A stretch of DNA of 51,054 nucleotides from NCBI GenBank assembly GCA_016210745.1, contig JACQTO010000245.1:1-51054 (forward strand). Direction: 5' to 3'. Each line of letters opens with the position of its first letter. Within the stretch, counting starts at the first letter, position 1. Shown here piece by piece: positions 1-7,396 of the stretch. Source of the DNA: Betaproteobacteria bacterium (GTDB lineage Bacteria; Pseudomonadota; Gammaproteobacteria; Burkholderiales; SG8-39). Made by a program: the position numbers and the translations under genes. The notes under the pieces are model-generated. The model saw only the letters and a list, made by a program, of their open reading frames with translations, was not told where the DNA came from and made no database searches.

Positions 1-786
1 CACGGGCACCTGTCGGAGCCGCAGGAGAAGTTTCTCATCATCGACGGACAGCACCGTCTCGCGGCGCTGCGCTTTTACCTCGACGAGCGCCCCGACGATG
101 CGGCGAGCATCAACGTGCCGTGCGTGATATTCGACGGCAGGAGCGAAGACTTCGCCACCGAGATGTTCGTCATCATCAACTCGACCCCCACGCGCATCAA
201 CAAGAGCCACCTCGTGGACCTGTACGAGCGCGTGTCGTTCGCCGCCCCCGACCGCCGCTTCGCGGCGCGCCTGGTCGCAAAGCTCTACAGCGAGGACGAC
301 AGTCCGCTCCAATACCGCATCAATCGCCTGGGCGGCCGCAGCGCCCAGGACAAGTGGATACTCCAGGCCGAACTGTTCAACGAGCTGCACCGCTGGGTGA
401 GCCGCGACTGGCGCCGCATCCAGGTCGCCGGAGGCAGCGCCAAAGAGGTCCCGCACTACTACTCCATCGTGCGCGACTTTTTCAAGGCGGCCGGGCGAGT
501 CTGGGGCGACGCCTGGGGCCACGGCAATTATTCGGTGACGCGGCCGGTGACGCTGAAGGCCATGATCCGCGTTTGCGCGGACCTTGCGCGCGAGGACGCC
601 GAGCCCGCAGAGGGCCGTCTCGCCCGTTGGGAGCAGCGCCTGTCGCCCTGGCGCGAGCAGGTGCGCGCTTTCCGCGTCGAGGGCTTCTACGAGCGTTTCC
701 CCGCCAAGGGCGAAATCGAGCGCGTGAGCCGCGTGCACCGCGAACTCGCGCGCCTCGCGGGAATCCAGACCCGCACCGAGAAATAG
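1..786 (+). CDS. DGQHR-domain protein, 5' end outside the window
   Basis: An open frame runs from the first base to a TAG at 784-786, so the N-terminus is missing. The visible part contains the FLIIDGQHRLAALR signature at about residues 11-24. This DGQHR motif defines a family that includes DndB (regulator of DNA phosphorothioation) and DpdB, as well as many solitary proteins of unknown role. The rest is an Arg-rich helical C-terminus without a motif I recognise. An internal GTG at 115 lies after the motif, so it is not the real start. No dnd or dpd partner is visible on this side. Whether the gene belongs to a DNA-modification or defence locus depends on the sequence to the left. The family is clear; the function is not. 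Confidence 0.75.
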   Translation, partial: HGHLSEPQEKFLIIDGQHRLAALRFYLDERPDDAASINVPCVIFDGRSEDFATEMFVIINSTPTRINKSHLVDLYERVSFAAPDRRFAARLVAKLYSEDDSPLQYRINRLGGRSAQDKWILQAELFNELHRWVSRDWRRIQVAGGSAKEVPHYYSIVRDFFKAAGRVWGDAWGHGNYSVTRPVTLKAMIRVCADLAREDAEPAEGRLARWEQRLSPWREQVRAFRVEGFYERFPAKGEIERVSRVHRELARLAGIQTRTEK

Positions 787-870
787 AGACTCCCTGCAGG
801 GGCTGCGCTGGAAGACGCTCCGCCGGCGTTCGGAATAGAATGGTCTCTCGTTTCCACTGGGAGATCGACC

Positions 871-1551
871 ATGCCCTGCCGTCCTCTCGTCTGGCTGGTA
901 TTTCTGGTTGTCACTCATGCCCAGGCTTTGTCTTTGGACGAGCTTTCCAACCGGGATGCCACCGGCGGCCTGAAGGAGGCGCTGACCCAGGGCGCCGCCA
1001 AGGCGGTCGGCCTGCTGGGACGGACCGATGGTTTTCTGGGCAATCCCAAAGTCAAAATTCCGCTGCCCGACAGTCTGCGCCAGGTCGAGGGGATCATGCG
1101 CGGACTGGGCGCGGGCCGCTACGCCGATGAATTGATCACCACGATGAATCGCGCCGCCGAAGCGGCGGTTCCCGAGGCCAAGACGCTGCTGGTCAATTCC
1201 ATCAAGCAGATGTCGGTGCAGGATGCCAAGGGAATTCTCAGCGGCGGGGACGACGCGGCGACGCAGTACTTCAAGCGCACCACGTCGGAACCCTTGTCCG
1301 GCAAGTTCAAGCCCATCGTCAAGAAGGCGATCGACCGGGTGAAATTGGCCGAAAAGTACGAGCAGTTCGCAGGCAGGGCCGCCAAGTTCGGACTGGTGAA
1401 GCAAGAGGACGCGCACCTGGAAAACTATGTGACCGCGAAAGCCCTCGATGGGCTGTACTTGATGATCGCCGAGGAGGAAAAGGCGATCCGGAAGGATCCG
1501 GTAGGCGCAGCCGGCAGCTTGGCGAAAAAAGTCTTCGGGCTACTGAAGTAG
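871..1551 (+). CDS. DUF4197 family exported protein
   Basis: This 226-residue protein has an N-terminal hydrophobic signal peptide (about residues 1-19, cleavage probably after THAQA), so it is likely periplasmic. The body matches the DUF4197 pattern: an L-x-x-GLKEALTQGA start, then a K-IPLP-sLr-ve segment, a long helical region and an IR-DP--AA---KKVFG-LK C-terminus. The family is common in proteobacteria and has no known function. It stands alone, between the DGQHR gene and a convergent vapBC pair, with no sign of an operon partner. Confidence 0.8.
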   Translation: MPCRPLVWLVFLVVTHAQALSLDELSNRDATGGLKEALTQGAAKAVGLLGRTDGFLGNPKVKIPLPDSLRQVEGIMRGLGAGRYADELITTMNRAAEAAVPEAKTLLVNSIKQMSVQDAKGILSGGDDAATQYFKRTTSEPLSGKFKPIVKKAIDRVKLAEKYEQFAGRAAKFGLVKQEDAHLENYVTAKALDGLYLMIAEEEKAIRKDPVGAAGSLAKKVFGLLK

Positions 1552-1572
1552 CCGGCAGGGCCGGGCGGACGC

Positions 1573-1953
1573 TTACAGCTTCTGGGCTCCGTCGAGCTTG
1601 CCCAGCGCGCGATCGAACGTCCCAAGCGGGAGATGCCCGGCTTTTCGGGCGAGTTCGAGCATCAAGCAGTCCGAAAAGCCGAGTGCCGGATGCTTCCTGA
1701 AGCGTGCGAGCGCGCGGTCTACCGCATCTGCGTCCTGAACCGTGAGATGCCTGTGGTTGAGAAGCATCTCGATGGCGATCGCCATGTCCGCAGGCTTGAT
1801 CTCATAGACCGCCGATAGCACCCAGGTCGCCTCCGCCAATGCCAGGTGGGAGACCCACGCACCCGTCTGGACGAAATTCTCGGCTGCGGCAGTCTGACGC
1901 GCATCATCGCGCGTGACGAGCCTCACCAGGACATTCGTGTCAACTGCGCGCAC
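1573..1953 (-). CDS. vapC: PIN-domain toxin, VapC family
   Basis: A 126-residue PIN-domain protein, the usual length for VapC. It shows the four acidic positions expected of the nuclease site: D5 in AVDTNVLVR, E41 in LAEATWVL, D95 in GFSDCL and D114 in TFDRAL. VapC toxins are Mg2+-dependent RNases, often acting on initiator tRNA or rRNA. The start overlaps the end of the upstream vapB by 14 bp, the translational coupling typical of toxin-antitoxin pairs. The target RNA cannot be read from the sequence. Confidence 0.85.
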   Translation of the reverse strand: MRAVDTNVLVRLVTRDDARQTAAAENFVQTGAWVSHLALAEATWVLSAVYEIKPADMAIAIEMLLNHRHLTVQDADAVDRALARFRKHPALGFSDCLMLELARKAGHLPLGTFDRALGKLDGAQKL

Positions 1954-2200
1954 GGCGCTTCTTGACGTACCGCTTCAGGCCCGCCTTCAACTGCTCCAGC
2001 GTCTGCCGGGGCGGCTGCTTGCGGAACAGCGCGCGATGGATATCTTCCGAAGAGTAGAGGCCGGCACGACGCACCGTGACCTTGCCGCCCTGCTCTTCCC
2101 ACTCGAGAACGGCTCCGGGGCCCAGGCCGAGCCTGCGGCGCACCTCGGCCGGAACTGAGATCTGTCCCTGCGCAGTCAGTTTGGAGTGAGCGATTCGCAT
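1940..2200 (-). CDS. vapB: AbrB/MazE-type antitoxin, VapB family
   Basis: An 86-residue protein with an N-terminal SpoVT/AbrB swapped-hairpin DNA-binding domain (residues about 4-47; motif L-QGQISVPAEVRRRLGL-PG). A basic C-terminal tail (about 50-86) should bind and neutralise VapC. It lies upstream of vapC and overlaps it. Such antitoxins repress their own promoter, and a perfect palindrome lies 8 bp upstream of the start codon. Confidence 0.85.
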   Translation of the reverse strand: MRIAHSKLTAQGQISVPAEVRRRLGLGPGAVLEWEEQGGKVTVRRAGLYSSEDIHRALFRKQPPRQTLEQLKAGLKRYVKKRRARS

Positions 2201-2207
2201 GACCGTA

Positions 2208-2223
2208 CATTACCACGGTAATG
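2208..2223. promoter_or_regulatory. Putative vapBC operator palindrome
   Basis: CATTACC and GGTAATG form a perfect 7-bp inverted repeat with a 2-bp spacer, 8 bp upstream of the vapB ATG (complement of 2198-2200). Its position fits autoregulation by VapB or the VapBC complex, which bind promoter palindromes in known systems. Binding is inferred. Confidence 0.6.
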
Positions 2224-2269
2224 CAAGGCACGCCAGCCACCCCGGGTCAACTCCCGGTCTTGCACGCCA

Positions 2270-4081
2270 TCAGTGCGGCGGCGCAGTCCGCACAGTCTTG
2301 TCCGCGAGCCCCGCCAGCGGCCCCACGGCATCGGCTTCGAACAGTTCGCGCAGCTGCTCGGCCGCTTCCTTGCTCGTCTGAATGAGCTGCGCTTCGTCGT
2401 GATGGACTTCGTACTGCACGGCGAGCTGCTCCTCGTCGAATGCTCGGAACAGCGACACGGCGCGTTCTGTGGCGGCGCTGCCCATGCCCAGCTTGAGCAG
2501 CGCCAGCTTCCCCATGTCCAGACTGGCCGGGAACGTTTCGCGAAAGATCGTGCGCACGCCCAGATCGCGCAGGCGAAAGTAGTGCACGCGGTTCCTCGCC
2601 CGCGCGATGATGGGCAGCTCGGGGAAATGCTTGCGCACCACGGCGGCGGTTTTCACCGACGCCTCCACGTCGTCGATCGCCAGAATGAAGAGTTTGGCCT
2701 CCTGCGCCTTGGCCGCTTGCAGCAGCTCCAGGCGCGAGGCATCGCCATAGTAGATCTTGCTTCCGAACCGGCGTACGAAATCCACCTGCTGGTAGCTGGA
2801 CTCCAGCGCCGTGAAGCGCGCTCCCGCCATGCGCAGGAGCCGCGAGACGATCTGGCCCACCCGGCCGTAGCCGGCGATGATCACCGGATTGCCCGGCTCG
2901 TCGATGGTGTCGTACTCGGGCTGGGCGCGAGCGCTCATCCAGCGTTCGATCGCTCGTTCGTGGAAGGCCATGGCAAGGGGCGCGGCCAACATGGACAGCG
3001 TTACCGCCATCACCAGCCGGTCGGTATCGATCCGGCCCAGAATGCCCAGGTTCTGCGCGGCGACGAACAGCACGAAGGCGAACTCCCCGCCCTGAGCGAG
3101 CGCCATCGCCAGGAGCTGGGCGGCCGGGCCGGGCGAGCCCGCCGCGCGCGCGATCGCGAACACGACGCCGAACTTCAAGGCCATCAGTGCCAGCGCAATC
3201 CCGAACAATGTGAAGGGTTCGCTTGCGAGCAGAGAAAGATTCGCGCTCATTCCGACGGCGATGAAGAACAGCCCGAGCAGCAGTCCCTTGAAGGGCTCGA
3301 TGTCGGCCTCCAGCTCGTGGCGGAATTCCGAATCGGCCAGCAATACGCCGGCGAGAAAAGCCCCCAGCGACATGGACAGACCGATGCGCTCCATCGCCAG
3401 GGCCGCAGCGACCACCAGCAGCAGCGCGGCCGCAGTGAACACTTCTCGGCCGCCATGGCGGGCCACGGCTTTCAACAACGGGCGCACCACCAGCCGGCTG
3501 CCCACGATCACCACGGCGATGGCCGCCATGCCCTTGCCCGCCGCCGCCCAGCCCTCGCCGGCGGAGCGCACGCCATCGCCAAGCAGCGGCAACAGGGCCA
3601 ACATCGGGATCACCGACATATCCTGAAACAGCAGCACGGCAATGGCCTCGCGCCCATGGCGAGCGGCGAGCCGCCCGCGCTCCGCCAGCGAGGAGATCAC
3701 CAGAGCGGTGGAGGACATCGCCAGGCCGAACCCGATTGCGAGTGCCGGCTGCCACGACCAGCCGGCTGCAATGCCGGTCGCGGTGAGCACTGCCGTTGTC
3801 AGCGCCACCTGAGCCCCGCCCAATCCGAACACGGGGCGGCGCAGCACCCACAGCCGCGCGGGCTGCAGCTCGAGCCCGATGATAAAAAGCAGCAGCACCA
3901 CCCCGAACTCGGCGAAATCCATCGTGCTCTCGACCTCGCCCGCGAGCGAGAGCCCGTGCGGGCCGATCAGCATGCCCGCGGCGAGGTAACCGAGCACTGC
4001 ACCCAGGCGCCAGCGCCTGAACAACGGCACCAGCAGCACCGCAGTGGCCAGAAAAACCACGGCCTGTTCGAGCACTGTCAT
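2270..4081 (-). CDS. Kef-type monovalent cation:proton antiporter
   Basis: A 603-residue membrane protein of the CPA2/KefB-KefC family. About 12 hydrophobic segments fill residues 5-385, including the GYLAAGMLIGP and FGVVLLLFIIGLEL segments typical of the Na+/H+ exchanger domain. From about residue 398 a cytoplasmic RCK/TrkA-N Rossmann domain begins (IIAGYGRVGQ), followed by a helical tail. The family expels K+ in exchange for H+, and KefB/KefC are gated by glutathione adducts. No ancillary KefF/KefG oxidoreductase gene is adjacent, so glutathione control is not assured. The ATG is preceded by GAGGTGA on the minus strand. The long plus-strand frame over this region is a shadow. Confidence 0.88.
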   Translation of the reverse strand: MTVLEQAVVFLATAVLLVPLFRRWRLGAVLGYLAAGMLIGPHGLSLAGEVESTMDFAEFGVVLLLFIIGLELQPARLWVLRRPVFGLGGAQVALTTAVLTATGIAAGWSWQPALAIGFGLAMSSTALVISSLAERGRLAARHGREAIAVLLFQDMSVIPMLALLPLLGDGVRSAGEGWAAAGKGMAAIAVVIVGSRLVVRPLLKAVARHGGREVFTAAALLLVVAAALAMERIGLSMSLGAFLAGVLLADSEFRHELEADIEPFKGLLLGLFFIAVGMSANLSLLASEPFTLFGIALALMALKFGVVFAIARAAGSPGPAAQLLAMALAQGGEFAFVLFVAAQNLGILGRIDTDRLVMAVTLSMLAAPLAMAFHERAIERWMSARAQPEYDTIDEPGNPVIIAGYGRVGQIVSRLLRMAGARFTALESSYQQVDFVRRFGSKIYYGDASRLELLQAAKAQEAKLFILAIDDVEASVKTAAVVRKHFPELPIIARARNRVHYFRLRDLGVRTIFRETFPASLDMGKLALLKLGMGSAATERAVSLFRAFDEEQLAVQYEVHHDEAQLIQTSKEAAEQLRELFEADAVGPLAGLADKTVRTAPPH

Positions 4082-4098
4082 CGCGTCACCTCATCGGA

Positions 4099-4151
4099 GA
4101 GGGGGTGTACCCTCGCCCCGCTTGCGGGGAGAGGTCAGGGTGAGGGGAGTG
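4099..4151. repeat. Dispersed CCCCGC-TT-GCGGGG hairpin repeat
   Basis: The arms CCCCGC (4116-4121) and GCGGGG (4124-4129) form a 6-bp stem with a TT loop. They are flanked by GGGTGTACCCTCG and GAGAGGTCAGGGTGAGGGG. This purine-asymmetric layout is typical of a short intergenic repeat common in proteobacterial genomes. It lies between the antiporter start and the pirin stop. The type is recognised from general knowledge; only one copy is in the window. Confidence 0.55.
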
Positions 4152-4212
4152 CTTGCCATGCAACATCACGATTCTCACTGGATGAAGGGACCGAGAATCG
4201 AGAAGGAAGTCC

Positions 4213-4911
4213 TCAGGCGAGATCGAACAGCAGAACCTCCGCGCTCTTGCCGTCCTCCAGCGTGAGTTCGTCGACGCCGAGCGCCTTCAGGGCATCGCCC
4301 GCCGCGAGAGCCTGTCGGTTCGCGCTCACGCTGCCGCGAGCCACGTGCACATAGGCACGCCGGCCCGGGGCGACGCTGTGCACCACCCGCTCGCTGCCTT
4401 CGAGGAGCGCGGCATACAGGTACGCGTCCTGATGAATCGTCACCGAACCCTCCCTGCCGTCGGGCGAGGCCACCAGCCGCAGCCGGCCGCGCTTGGATGC
4501 CGCATCGAAGTGCTTTTGCTCATAGCCCGGCGCAATGCCCAGCACGCTGGGTTCGATCCAAATCTGCAGAAAATGGGTGATGGCGTCCGCGGCGTGGTTG
4601 AATTCGCTGTGCTGCACGCCTTTGCCGGCGCTCATGCGCTGAACGTCGCCGGGGACGATCGTCGATCCGTTGCCCATGTTGTCTTTATGCGCAAGCGCCC
4701 CTTCCAGCACGTAGCTGATGATCTCCATGTCCCGATGGCCATGCGTGGCGAATCCAGTTCCGGGCCGTATGCGGTCCTCGTTGATGACCCGCAGCGCGCC
4801 GAAGCCCATGTGTTTGGGGTCGTGGTAATCGGCGAAGGAAAAACTGTGGAACGAGCGGAGCCATCCGTGGTCCGCATAACCGCGGTCTCCGGCCTTGCGC
4901 AGTTCCAGCAT
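4213..4911 (-). CDS. Pirin family protein (YhhW-like)
   Basis: A 232-residue bicupin of the pirin family. The metal-binding set is present in the N-terminal cupin: H57 and H59 in THGHRDME, and H101 and E103 in VQHSEFNH. Family members include E. coli YhhW, which has quercetin 2,3-dioxygenase activity in vitro; the physiological role is generally unclear. The start has a strong GGAGGA ribosome site. It is the divergent neighbour of the sulfide dehydrogenase genes, separated by a copy of the intergenic repeat. Confidence 0.88.
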   Translation of the reverse strand: MLELRKAGDRGYADHGWLRSFHSFSFADYHDPKHMGFGALRVINEDRIRPGTGFATHGHRDMEIISYVLEGALAHKDNMGNGSTIVPGDVQRMSAGKGVQHSEFNHAADAITHFLQIWIEPSVLGIAPGYEQKHFDAASKRGRLRLVASPDGREGSVTIHQDAYLYAALLEGSERVVHSVAPGRRAYVHVARGSVSANRQALAAGDALKALGVDELTLEDGKSAEVLLFDLA

Positions 4912-4961
4912 GGCGTCCTCCGATACCGTGGAATTGGTTGAACTATGAACTCCGGATGATA

Positions 4962-5074
4962 CCTAAGCCGGACCAACCGGAACCAAGGAAGCTGGTTTTG
5001 CCGTCTATCAATCCCGAATTTAGAAACCAAATGTTCGCCAAATTTGTCAACAGTAGACCCGTAGGTGACTAAAG
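4962..5074 (+). repeat. Intergenic hairpin repeat, copy A (hairpin absent)
   Basis: This begins CCTAAGCCGGACC and continues through the conserved left flank (GGTTTTGCCG, TATCAAT). It jumps directly to the conserved right flank (CGAATTTAGAAACCAAAT, TCGCCAAATTTGT-AACAGTA) and ends near GTGACTAA. Compared with copy D at 26825-26979 the whole central hairpin is missing, as if cleanly deleted. It lies in the divergent region between pirin and fccA and may overlap their promoters. Confidence 0.85.
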
Positions 5075-5101
5075 AGATTCGCAATCACGAGGAGAGAGCC
5101 A

Positions 5102-5404
5102 ATGCACAACCGTATCGTCGTCGCCGTCCTGCTCGCCGCCAGCGCCCTGCCGGCGGCCGCACAGGGCACCAATCCCAACCTGGGCAGGAATCTCGCGGCC
5201 ACCTGCGCGAACTGCCATAACACCACCGGCAGGAGCGTGATCCACATGCCCTCCATCGCCGGGATGTCCAGGGGGGTGATGCTGAACCATCTCAAGGAGT
5301 TCAGGGAGGGCAAACGGCCGGCGACGGTCATGCATCAGATTGCCAAGGGCTACACCGACGCGCAGCTCGAGTCGATCGCCGCTTTCTACGCGGCACAGAA
5401 ATAG
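5102..5404 (+). CDS. fccA: Monohaem c-type cytochrome, sulfide dehydrogenase subunit
   Basis: A 100-residue class I cytochrome c with an N-terminal Sec signal (cleavage probably after PAAAQ) and one haem motif, CANCH, at about residues 35-39. A Met in the PATVMHQIAKGYTD segment is the likely distal ligand. The gene sits 8 bp upstream of the flavoprotein fccB, so it should be the electron-accepting subunit of flavocytochrome c sulfide dehydrogenase (the FccA/SoxE role), passing electrons from sulfide to the periplasmic cytochrome pool. The start follows GAGGAGAG. At 100 residues it matches one haem domain rather than the dihaem FccA of purple sulfur bacteria. Confidence 0.82.
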   Translation: MHNRIVVAVLLAASALPAAAQGTNPNLGRNLAATCANCHNTTGRSVIHMPSIAGMSRGVMLNHLKEFREGKRPATVMHQIAKGYTDAQLESIAAFYAAQK

Positions 5405-5412
5405 GAGCCGCC

Positions 5413-6693
5413 ATGAGCCGATTCAATCGACGCGATTTTCTGAAGGCTTCGGCGGCCGGGGCGGCAAGCGCGGCACTCGCGGGCTGCGCCACGCTGCCGG
5501 AGGCACGCAAGCCCATCGGCCGCGTGATCGTCATCGGCGGCGGCTACGGCGGGGCCACCGTCGCCAAGTACCTGCGCCTGTGGAGCCAGGGCACCGTTGA
5601 GGTGTTCCTGATCGAGCGCAACGCGGAGTTCGTCTCCTGTCCGATATCCAACCTCGTGCTCGGCGGCAGCCGGACCATGAAGGAAATCACCCATAGCTAC
5701 GCGAAGCTGCGCGATTACGGCGTGCAGGTCCTGCGCGACGAGGTAACCGGCATCGACGCCCAGAAAAAACGCATCAGCCTGCGCCGCATCCAGGACCTGA
5801 CCTACGACCGGCTCGTGGTGTCCCCGGGCATCGAATTCATGCACGAGCAGATCCAGGGCTACGACGCCGAGGCGCAAAAGACGATCCTCCACGCGTGGAA
5901 GGCGGGCCCGGAAACGGCGGCGCTGCGCAAGCAGCTCGAGGACATGAGGGACGGCGGCACCTACGTGCTCTCCATCCCGGTCGCGCCCTACCGCTGCCCG
6001 CCCGGACCCTACGAGCGCGCCAGCGTGATCGCCTCCTACTTCAAGAAGGCCAAACCGAGATCGAAGCTCCTCATCCTCGACGCCAACCCCGATGTCACCT
6101 CGAAGGGCCCGCTGTTCAAGGCGGCCTGGAACGACATGTACAAGGGCATCATCGAGTATCGAGGCAATGCCGCGGTGACTGCGGTGGATGCGAAGGCCAA
6201 GACCGTCAAGACCGACTTCGACACCATCCGGGGCGACGTGCTCAACGTGGTGCCGCCGCAGCGCGCCGGCGATATCGCGAGAGCCGCAGGCCTCATCACC
6301 GCCAACAACCGCTGGTGCGGTGTCGACTGGCTTTCGATGGAGTCGGTGGCGGTGAAGGGCTTGCACGTGCTGGGCGACGCCACGCTGTCGGCGCCGCTGA
6401 TGCCCAAGTCCGGCCACATGGCCAACCAGCACGCCAAGGTGGCCGCCGCTGCGATCATCGAGCTCATGAACGGGCGAGCGCCCAGCACCGAGCCGATGGT
6501 GACCAACACCTGTTACAGCTACGTCTCGGACCGGGAGGGCATCCATGTCGCGTCGGTGCACCGCTACGATCCGGCCAAAAAGACCCTGCTGACCGTGCCG
6601 GGCTCGGGCGGCGTCTCCTCGGCGCGCAGCGAAGTCGAAGGCGCATACGCCTGGGGCTGGGCGCAAAACATCTGGGCCGACACCCTAGGCTAA
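5413..6693 (+). CDS. fccB: Flavocytochrome c sulfide dehydrogenase, flavoprotein subunit
   Basis: A 426-residue FAD protein that oxidises sulfide to sulfur or polysulfide in the periplasm and donates electrons to FccA. A twin-arginine signal (RRDFLKAS) is at the N-terminus, with LAGC at residues 22-25, so a lipid anchor is possible. Residues 36-50 (RVIVIGGGYGGAT) are the FAD dinucleotide fold. The three catalytic cysteines of the family are present: C76 (FVSCPISN, the FAD-attachment position) and C195 (APYRCPPGPY) with C302 (NRWCGVDW), the redox disulfide. The C-terminus ends in the usual dimer domain. It is also called SoxF when linked to sox genes, as here. Confidence 0.92.
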   Translation: MSRFNRRDFLKASAAGAASAALAGCATLPEARKPIGRVIVIGGGYGGATVAKYLRLWSQGTVEVFLIERNAEFVSCPISNLVLGGSRTMKEITHSYAKLRDYGVQVLRDEVTGIDAQKKRISLRRIQDLTYDRLVVSPGIEFMHEQIQGYDAEAQKTILHAWKAGPETAALRKQLEDMRDGGTYVLSIPVAPYRCPPGPYERASVIASYFKKAKPRSKLLILDANPDVTSKGPLFKAAWNDMYKGIIEYRGNAAVTAVDAKAKTVKTDFDTIRGDVLNVVPPQRAGDIARAAGLITANNRWCGVDWLSMESVAVKGLHVLGDATLSAPLMPKSGHMANQHAKVAAAAIIELMNGRAPSTEPMVTNTCYSYVSDREGIHVASVHRYDPAKKTLLTVPGSGGVSSARSEVEGAYAWGWAQNIWADTLG

Positions 6694-6757
6694 GCGCGGC
6701 GCTCGCAACAGGGGACGGCGCAGCCGCTCCCGTTCCCTTCTTTCAGGACCTGCCGGC

Positions 6758-6792
6758 GCACGAACGCCCGCAGGGCGTGCGTGCATTTTTTT
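6758..6792 (+). terminator. Rho-independent terminator after fccAB
   Basis: The arms GCACGAACGCCC (6758-6769) and GGGCGTGCGTGC (6773-6784) pair over 12 positions with one A-G mismatch and a GCA loop. A run of seven T at 6786-6792 follows. This classical intrinsic terminator ends the fccAB transcript and separates it from soxR and the sox genes. Confidence 0.85.
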
Positions 6793-6920
6793 GGCCCCCG
6801 CCACGGCTCTTGCGCCTGCCGGTGCTGCCGGTCCTGCCTGCGCTGCGCTCGCCCGGGTATCTGTGTGCCGGGGAATTTATTTATCGGCGCCTTGTCCACT
6901 GGGGTATTCACCTTATTGCC

Positions 6921-6942
6921 CATATGCGCATATGTGCATATA
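6921..6942. promoter_or_regulatory. Overlapping palindromes, putative SoxR operator
   Basis: CATATGCGCATATG (6921-6934) is a perfect 14-bp palindrome. It overlaps a second, near-palindromic ATATGTGCATAT (6930-6941). The site is about 40 bp upstream of the soxR start. ArsR-family repressors bind AT-flanked dyads of this kind and usually control their own promoter, so this is the likely operator for soxR and the downstream sox genes. Binding is inferred. Confidence 0.6.
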
Positions 6943-6978
6943 GTCGCGCCCCTGCAAAACGTACGCTAAAGGTGATCC

Positions 6979-7347
6979 GTGGACGAACTGGATGTTGTTT
7001 TCGACGCTGTCGCGACGTATTTCAGCATACTTGCCGAGCCGACGCGGCTGCGCATAGTGCATGCGATCTGCGAGGAGGAGAAATCGGTTTCGCAGATCGT
7101 CGAGGCGCTCGGCGCCAGCCAGACCAACGTGTCGCGCCACCTCGGCCTCATGCACCGCGCCGGCGTGCTGCAGCGGCGCAAGGACGGCAACCAGGTCTAT
7201 TACCGTGTCGCCGATGCGGCCATGGTCGACATCTGCCGCACGGTGTGCAACCGGATCGCCGGCCAAATGGATGAAAACAAACCCCTGCGGCGCGAACTGC
7301 TGCGGCTGATGCCCGCCACGGCAGGTGCGAGGCGCCTGAAACCGTGA
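6979..7347 (+). CDS. soxR: ArsR-family transcriptional regulator, SoxR type
   Basis: A 122-residue winged-helix repressor. The ArsR helix-turn-helix is clear: LAEPTRLRIVHAI, then SVSQIVEALGASQTNVSRHLGLMHRAGVLQRRKDGNQ split over two helices and the wing. It has cysteines at 31 (after helix 2) and at 86 and 90 (C-terminal helix). This resembles the cysteine layout of SqrR/BigR, which sense persulfide through an inter-cysteine polysulfide bridge. The GTG start is preceded by AAAGGTGAT. Its place ahead of soxC suggests it represses the sox genes until thiosulfate or sulfane sulfur is available; this is inferred. Confidence 0.85.
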   Translation: MDELDVVFDAVATYFSILAEPTRLRIVHAICEEEKSVSQIVEALGASQTNVSRHLGLMHRAGVLQRRKDGNQVYYRVADAAMVDICRTVCNRIAGQMDENKPLRRELLRLMPATAGARRLKP

Positions 7348-7396
7348 TGGAGCGGCTGCCGCGTCGGTCCGCCTTGACGCAAAGGAGAAGGAAAGC

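Noticed and set aside
2273..4354. Long plus-strand open frame opposite the Kef antiporter
   Set aside because: Arg/Gln/His-rich shadow typical of the reverse strand of a GC-rich gene; no family features.
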